Of a stretch of 64,000 nt of DNA, positions 47,101 to 56,500 are shown piece after piece. The position numbers and the translations under genes were made by a program. The notes beneath the pieces are model-generated. The model saw only the letters and a list, made by a program, of their open reading frames with translations, had not been told where the DNA came from and searched no databases. Every line of letters begins with the position of its first letter. Within the stretch, counting starts at the first letter, position 1. The stretch spans positions 4,836,001 to 4,900,000 of the forward strand of contig CM055823.1 of assembly GCA_029582265.1 (NCBI GenBank), read 5' to 3'. This DNA comes from Zoroaster sp. YZ-2022. Its lineage: Eukaryota; Echinodermata; Asteroidea; Forcipulatida; Zoroasteridae.

Positions 47101-50100
47101 AAGTATCGATGTACTTAGTCATTTTCACAAAGTGTATACTAGTCTTGGTTCAAGACTGTGGTTGTAGTTTTTGATACACGATCCATTGCCGCACGCTGCA
47201 ATGAGGGCGCTATCTCGGTTTGTATGTCATAGCGGTTCGTGTAGAGATATCGCTCTCCTGCGGCGTGTAGCGATGGATCGTGAAAAATACAAACTCAGTC
47301 TTGAACCAAGACTACGTGTGTACTGGCTTTAATGTCTAAACAATTGATATCATCTGTAGCCAAATGGGCATTCGATACAGTATGTATACTTTGAATGGGC
47401 TGAAATTCCGTTTCAGTGTTAAGATTATTTTTATGTGCGGACTTTTACTGACGAAGTTTATGATAATTGGGAAACGGTTATTTATAAGGTACATTTGTGT
47501 GGTCTTGGGTGGAATTTAACAGACTAATCACGATGTAAAAGAAAACCACAAATGCATCTTCGTCAATAAACAAAATACCATGTCACACTTGGTTACATTT
47601 AGAAGGCTCTCTTTCAGTATCACTGATTTCATAGCCGCGACAATGCTATTAGAAGTTTTAGCTCTACACCAACATAGCACTGTCTATAAAGCACTGTATA
47701 CTCAAATGGTGAACACTTCTAGTGCGACGCGACAACACTTCTAGTGCGACGCGACAACACTTCTAGTGCGACGCGACTACACTTCTAGTGCGACGCGACA
47801 ACACTTCTAGTGCGACGCAACACACTTCTAGTGCGACGCGACACACTTCTAGTGCGACGCGACACACTTCTAGTGCGACGCGACAACACTTCGAGTGCGA
47901 CGCGACAACACTTCTAGTGCGACGCGACAACACTTCTAATGCGACGCGACAACACTTCTAGTGCGACGCGACAACACTTCTAATGCGACGTGACAACACT
48001 TCTAGTGCGACGCGTGACTCCTAATGCGACGCTTACACACTCTTCTTGCAATGTGCATGTGTCCTTTTTAGAACACCATACAAATCCCGCCCTAATCTGC
48101 ACACCGAGTATACATTGCTTCACATTGCTTCATTTGAAGATTCTTTGTAAAGTTCAGAGAATGTATTTTAAACTGTGCTTAAAAAGCTGTATTATTCAAC
48201 AGGTATTCTACTTAGTGCATTCTTTAGCCAATGTGTCCAGTAAATCTACAAGTACATTGTTCTTTGCAATCTTTTCATAGTTGCTTCTGTTTTGACCTGT
48301 TTGCATTCGTTTATGTGTCGTTTTATGTAACCTTTTTGTGAAAATGTGCAGGGACTTAATGTTAAACTGTTTGCAAGTGCTGTCATTGTTATTTATATTT
48401 GCCGCCCATGCTTTCAATTAGGGACCTATGCTTACAGGCTTATAATGGACGATCTTCTGCAGACTACTTCTACATATACACTGTAAGAAATATTGGGTAA
48501 ACACGGTTGATATGTTACCCAACACTGGTCAACATATCAACAGGTTACACAGTTGGTTTACCATTGCCCAATGTTGGAAACAAAAATTGCCAAAATATGT
48601 GAACAGTTGTGGTAAATACTGACCAATTCTGGGAGAAATAACCTTACCCAACCCCATGTTGCCAAACGTTTTTACAGAGTAAATAGGCTTGCACATAATT
48701 TTCTTTAAAATGTACGTGTTATTTGTTCTGTGGAGAAAAATAAACCAGAGCCCAAAACCTAAAAAAATTTGCAAAAAAGGTGCAAAATAAACACAATAAA
48801 CACAAAATATTGTTCACTATATCCAGACGCAAAAAAGTCTCTGTTTTTTTTGTCCATTCAACTCGACATTTATTTCCAAACTGATTTTGACTGATTTTGA
48901 CCCTTGCAGTCATAGAAGGGTTAATTAATCTATATCCACATTAATTATGAAACATCAAATAATTACAAAGCATAACAGATTTCACGCAGTACCTTAAAAT
49001 AACAGCAGACTATACTAAAACAATACTATCAAAAAGAATAATATTTCGACTTCGATTGGCCTTACCTTTTTGGCCTAAAACTGTTCAGTAGAGGGCGCTG
49101 CTAAGTAATGCTGAAGTAATGTCACACTGAATGAGAAACTTGTTATTCGACTGCACTTACCGATACACCCCGAAAACTCTGTCTATTGACACACTGTCCA
49201 ACGACGTCAGCGTATTCCGTATCACCGTACTTGAAGGAATCTAACCGACGGCCGAGCAATATTTCTGCATCACGTAACCCTCTGGCGAGAGCCCACATAC
49301 CGTCATAAGTACTAGCAACCAAACCACGACCTGCAACCGTCAATTTTCGACCCAAGACGGGTTCCATTTGTCGACGGTATTCCGCTGGTGTCTGGGAATG
49401 GGATAAATACATCATTCTAATGTTATAATGGGAGACAGTACGTAGGACGTGTTCTCAGGCATGTCTTCGAAATAAAAGTAAGCATGATGAATATGTCAGC
49501 TGCAATTACTGTCCCTCTTCAGGTCATTGTTATTGGGTCACATCAGAACCAAAAGATACAGATATTTACATAGGATATTTAGGAACACTCAGGGGGAATG
49601 TTGCTTCTTTGAATATATTTTTAAATACGAACATTACGTGCTTTTCCTCTCCACAGAATACACCTCGATACTTTTTTTATCCTATGAATCAACAACGACC
49701 AAAACCGATATTAACCCTCCTACTATAGCTGCACTTTAGTGGTAAGTTGCTATAGAGGTCAAAACCAGTCAACTGCCTGTTTTGACTATTGACCCAAATG
49801 TGCACAGGGGCTTTTTTGACTATTTTTTAATATCACTTTGACCACCCTGAGCAATAGACCTTATGCGTATGATGTCACAAACTGAAAGGCGCCCTCGTTC
49901 AGAGGCAAAAGATGGTCTTTCATTGGTTCATGCGCTCTGTGTGCTCATACGTGGCCAATGAGTGACCTAATCTGTGGCCTCTGAATGAGGGCGCCTTTCA
50001 GTTTGTGACATACGCAGACCATGCTTTTACCAGTCAAAAACGGTCGACTCACTTTGACCTGTAAATATACTTACTATACGTAAGGTTTGACAACGTTTGA

Positions 50101-53100
50101 CGTTTAAGTGCACTAGATATACCTTGGTAAGTACATCAACATTTTGACTGATTTTGGCCCTTGTAGTAGGAGGGTTAATTTTTTTAAATGTGACACTTTT
50201 TGTTGGAACAAATAAAGTCTCATTCATTTGTACACGAGCCGAAATGGACTGGTTACATGGAATGATATGATTAAGACACAGTCTCTAACATGGGTTCCAG
50301 ACTATGTAATTTCCTATGTAAATGTCTGTAGCTCTAGGTCTGATACGACTCGGTGATAAGGCCTTAGAGGTAGAGCAACTGCAGCTAGATGTATATAATT
50401 ATGACATAAAACACAATAAAGGGGGCCACTTTGCATACGTCACGTTAGCAGTTTTTCTAATAGTTGTTATTTATTTTTAAGTACCTGAAACCGACCAAAA
50501 ACTGTTTCAACATGTGAATGGACATGCACATGATGCAGGCTTATACTAGAACTAATTTGAGTTGATTTATTTTATTTATTTATTTTATTATTTTTTTTTT
50601 TACCCTCAAATTTCCATAAAAATTGGACGGAAAAAGTTACCGCAATTTTCCGTCCATTTGTTGATAGAAATTTTAGGGTAATTAAAAAAATAATAGTAAT
50701 AATCAACTCAAATTATCTTTAGGATAAGCATGCATGTCTATTCAAATGTTGAAATTCTTTTCTGGTTGTTTCAGATATTTAAAAAAAATTACAACCATTA
50801 GAAAAACTGCTAACGTGACGATAGGAAAGTGGCCCCCTTTATTGTGTTTTATGTCATATGCTGTAAACTCTAATAACACACATAAGCCCTGAAATGGAAT
50901 TCGTCTCTGTGTACAGACAGTAGTTCAAGTCAGTGACTTTACAACCTTGTATATTACTACAATGAGAATGTACGTACTTCATGTAAAAGACCCACGGTTA
51001 CGAAAACAACTCACAGAAACACGATCTGATCGTATAATTTTGCGCTGCTGAAATGCCAACAAAATCTGCAAGAGATTATCGATTATCTCGTACCTGACAG
51101 CGATTTTCTTTGGGGATTCTGCTCGGCATTCAGGTTGAATTCAATTGAATGAGTTCGAAATCGATACTATTTTTGACTACCTGTCATCGAATTGGAGCAG
51201 GTCCAGTGGTTGTGACGCATATTCTTGTAAGAAATGATGGAATAACTTACAATTCCAGCCTGTGTGATCACCTCTTCCCTTCCAAACACACTCCAAGTGA
51301 CTGTTAGGTAACCCTCGCTGGCTTGTTTAAGCTCCTCTGGGGTACACGTCACATGCTTGTCAGGAACTGCCCACCAGCCATCCTTGAAGTAACCAGGAAT
51401 CATCCAAACATATCGAGGTCCATACATTTTCAGCCGATACGCCTTTTCAAGGTAAGGCATATAATTGGTATTAAATTAAAAATGGGAAAAATGTAGAATA
51501 CAACTGCCACTTTTCTATCTAAATATGACAAAATATCACAGATTTTCCTTTAAAAGATGATAGAGGAGAGGAATGTGTAGTCAAGAGAGGATTGGAAACG
51601 ATATTTTGGGAGATTTTGGGCAATGAATGTATTCACATCCAGTGAGATGTTGGCCATTTTGTCGTCTGCTAAAAACACATACAATAGACATTGTGCACAA
51701 GTGGCAGTTGGGTTCAACATTCTTTCCTCAAAAGGATATAATGTTTAAGCCAAACTCACAATCTCATAATTTGTTTGTGCACATGGGGGCTAAGGGGTGG
51801 GTGGGGACTAAGGTTATAAAGTAGGGAGGGGAGGCTTTAGCCTCCACACTCCCCATAAGCCACTGCATACAACAGGAACGCGCAGTTTATGGGAGTGGCA
51901 ACATGGCATCCAGTGGATTCAATGTATGTGCATGAACCCTCTATCCAGTCAGTATAATAACATTCAATGTAAGCGCACGACCCTCTATCCAGTCAGTATA
52001 ATAGAGATCACTGATTGCAATGCGTGGTTTATGGGAGTGGTAACATGGCATCCAGTGACTTCAGTGTAAGCGTATGACCCTCTATCCAGTCAGTATAATA
52101 GATATCATTGATTGCAATGCATAGTTGTTTATGAGAGTGGTAACATGGTATCTAGTGGCTTCAATGTAAGCGCATGAACCCTCTATCCAGTCAGTATAAT
52201 AACATTCATTGGAATTGACATTTAATTATGACAATTATTACTTACGCTGCAAAACACCTTCCGTACCAAGCTCTCGTAGAAGTTTGCCGCTATGATCCGT
52301 ACATCACGGTTCTTGAAATGATTAAAATAATATATAGAAATTTAATTTAATCGGAAGTTGTGGTTGTGTGAGGGAAGGGTTTAAGGGCGAAATAAAAAAT
52401 ATCATAAACTCTGGAGAGACGTTTTGTGCCGTCAAACTACTTGGGTTTTTCTGTCAATAGTTGAGGGAACAAAAGCCTTGCTTCACCCAAACCTAAATGT
52501 TGTCTCGGTAACTTAAACTTTCATATTTTTATTCATCATAATTTCTTAATATAATTTAGAGTTTGTTTTGTAAAGTTAACTGATGTTTATAAATTGTATT
52601 GTATAACAGCATTGAAATCACGAAATGTTAAGGCCCAGCCAAAAAGGGATCATTCATATATTTTTGATGATTTGGAAGTATCAAACTCTTTCTATCTGGA
52701 ATTAATTGTTTTCATTATTGTAATTTGATACTGTAAACCATCGAGGTCAAGTGTGGAAATTATTAATAATTTGTTTATCTTTGGACTTTTGAAGAGAGTT
52801 AAGGTATCAAAATAAAAGTTATGATTCTTTTTGGTCAATTAAGTCAAAACAAGACCTGTTGACAGGTGATGACGTTCTGGCCTTTTTAAAGGCTTCTTGT
52901 CGAAACGTGGCACGCGCGCGGGACTTTAAAGTGGCTTACGTCCACAAAGATAATCTACGTAATACATGTAAACGCGTGTATAAATTTCGCTTCCATTGGT
53001 CGAGTTGCCCAATATAGACACGACTGCATGATGTAGTTTCTTATTGCAGTGTAACTGCATTCTAGCACTTGAAAATTGAGTCAATGGTGCACACTAAGCG

Positions 53101-53554
53101 ATTATACCCTAGCGACAAACTGCTGCTTTTGAAAGTGCGCCCTCAAATGGGCGTGCATGGAGCGGATGGGCAATCGGATTACTTGTCACAATATGAAATA
53201 AAGCTGGAAATATGTGTGGCTATTTTTAAACTATTTGTATGCCGAATTTAATGTTCAATTTCTTCATTTAGTACCGCACAAGGAATAGCGAAAATTAATA
53301 TTGTCCCTGAGCATGACATTTAACCATAATTGCTTCTCTTCACCCAGGAGTATAAATGGGGACCTGCGAGGGCAGAGATGGTAATTGTGTTTGATTAAGC
53401 TCGTTACGCTACACATTTGGCAGCATGGGCTGCATACTCCCCAGGGAGTTGAGATGGTTCTCTGAATGATATAACTAGCCCGATGACGGGGGTAATAATG
53501 TTCACGCGCTATGAGCGTCAAACTTGGCAGATACCAGCGCAATATAAGTGTCCG

Positions 53555-53585
<31 letters not shown>

Positions 53586-56500
53586 ATTCTACAGATGAAT
53601 TGATTAGCTTGAATGAATATATAATTCACCTTTAATCGTTGCATTGCGTCAAGGGGATCAGATAGAAAGCTTTCTGCAGCAATTAATGTCAGATTGCTAT
53701 CTTCGACCAGCTGTTGTAAAACCACTGTTACCTGAATCAAAATTGAAACAAATGAAATCAACATTAACTCATTGTAGCAACTGTTATATGATTTAATCCC
53801 GTCTAAGGTTCACATTTTCCTTCTCATAAGTAATTTGTGGAAACGTTTTTATTATTATAACAATGCATAAGGCAGCGTTTCAAAACTCGTTTGTTATGGA
53901 TGGTTGCTTTCAGGAACACAACGCGTTCCCAAAAGGGACGTTCATTGTTCCTACCGAGAACAAGCAGCTGTTAGCCTGATGTTCCCAGGGCGTGTACTCA
54001 CTAATGGAATGATTCCAATGGAACACCAAATATTCCCAAAATGATTATTGGGCATTCCTTTTGCATTTTTTCACGAATGTGGTAAGCACCGAAGGGTGCA
54101 CCCCACTAACGGAATTCATGCGCCGAGTTCTTTATCATAAAGTGTATGTCCTCAAATCTTTCTGAAAAGCAAATATTTGAGGCCCATACATTTCGTCACC
54201 GTTTTCACGAGGACCCACATATGTTAAAATGACAAATTATTGATATAGGGGCATATATCTCAATAATTGCATTTTGCGTTTTCACGAAGAGCCACACATC
54301 CCCAAAGATGCATGTAATACATTGCAACAGAAGGGCGTAAATGTAGGTCAAATCTTTTTGCGTTTTCACGAAGAGCCACATAATTATGTCAGTGTGCGCG
54401 TGATCACGTGACATGTGCGTCCCTTTCCTATATGTAAAAACACGTATTCAGAAGGGCGTATAAGTAGGTCATCTCATTTTTTAGGTTTCACGAAGACAAA
54501 TATCTTTGACTAATTACTATGGCAATTAGCCAATATTTTAAAAGAAATTAGTTAGTCAATGAAGAGGTTAAACTTTTACAGAATCATGTAAGGGGTTTTA
54601 ACCCTGAGCGCAGCGCATGTACTGTTTACAACAGTCGCTTTTTAGTAATTAACGGGTTTCTCTTAATTGCCTGGGCCAATTTTTTTCATTCTCCGTAAGT
54701 TCCCTATTCAGACATAGCTAGAACTATAGTGAGAGCCCCGTTAACCTCAGTGGTCAACATCACACAGATTTTCGAGGCACAACCCAGACAGCCCAGACTA
54801 TCATGTTACTGCCATATGTTTTCTACACACTAAGTGCTTATCAGGCAATCAATCATCCTGTCACTGGCTCAATGGAAATAAACCTTCAAGGCATGTGGTC
54901 TGTACTTCTGATGTACACAATAAGCTCAGATTATCAAGCTTGGGCCAGACTTTGGTTAGGGTTGTATTTACTTTAGCCGGCGGCTGTTGCATGAATGCCC
55001 AAACCCCATGTACTGTTTCAAACAGTACCATGGTGCAACCGCGCATGGATTTTGGTTTTGCGCTTCATAGGGACCTTTGATCTAAAAAAATAAGCTCAGA
55101 CTGTGGATAGTTATTGTTGACTGGGGGAGGGGGGGGGGGGGTTGTAGGGTGGGGATTGGGAATAATTATTTGCAAATAATAATTGATCACTATTACCTGT
55201 AATTGTTCCAGTCAGATAAGCATCACAATAAAGTCGGAAAAAATTGATTTAGAAAAAAAATCTGACTTTTGTCAGTAATTCATTATTTTTATAAACAAAT
55301 TAAAATAAATGTTGGCTAAAATCTGTTGGGTTGGGCCCAGACTACTTCTATTCTTATAATTAACACTTTTGATAAAGGATTGTGCTCACCCCACATGATT
55401 ATTACGCCCAAACCCCCAGGTACTGTTTCAAACAGTACCATGGTGCAACCGCGCATGAATTTTGTGTCGGCGCCGTGCAGGGTTAAACTGCAAACCGTGG
55501 CTTTAGTATTGCAGATTTGCAGTTTTAAGCTAAGCACAGTGTAAAATGTAAATCTCAATCACGCCATTTGAGATATGTGGCTCTTCGTGAAAACGGTGAC
55601 GATTTGATGGATTGTGTAAAAATGGCACAATATCATAACCTGGGGGTCCTTGGCTTCCAACTTTGAGTATTTTGGATACACTAGGCCCTGAAAAAGTGGT
55701 CCTAATTTGAATTCAAGCGTAAGGCCTTTTTCCAAAATGGCTGCTTTTCAGTGTGGGCGTTTTCACTACTGTAGAAGGTGGTTTCCATTGGGATGAGAAT
55801 AACTCCCAGCAAACCTGGACTATCCACAATAAATCGAGATGAAAATAAAAGGTTTTTTATCGATCAATATTTTTTTCTCTTGGTTTTAAAAACTGTACGA
55901 TTAAATACTTTAATGATTTTTGAATATTTTATATTTAGCACTGTTTACTATGGGAGTTTATTTAGTGGGGTGCACACCAAAGGGCTGACCTATCTATCCA
56001 GTCAGTATAATGGAGATTTTGTACTGCCCTCTATCGGTGGTCATGTGGAATTGATCGTGGAATTGATCGTGTAAGTTCAAAGAATCATAATCACGCCTTG
56101 TACCAAGGCTAGCATTACCCCTGCATGAGGCTCGGATGTCTCGTGAAGAGTAGCAATCTTCGTCCAATCAAATTGTCGGATAATCTCTATCTGCGCATAT
56201 GAAAAGCCTGCTGCCGATACCAGCGTACGATAAATGTACGGGTACCTGTCTCTGTCGCTCAGAACAGGACTGGAGGACACCGTCATCTATGTTGGAACAA
56301 AGAAGAGTAGCTTTTGTGTACACTTTCGGTAATATTATCGATTACAAAATTACTGAATTTTGATCTGCCTGAAGTTGGTGATGCTTACAAACATTTTCAG
56401 CATTAAAGGGGCAGTATGGTCATGATCAGCAGGACATGGAATCGGAGTGCTTGTTTTAGATTAACTTTTGTTTTAGATTAATTTTCAGTCACAGTGTTCA

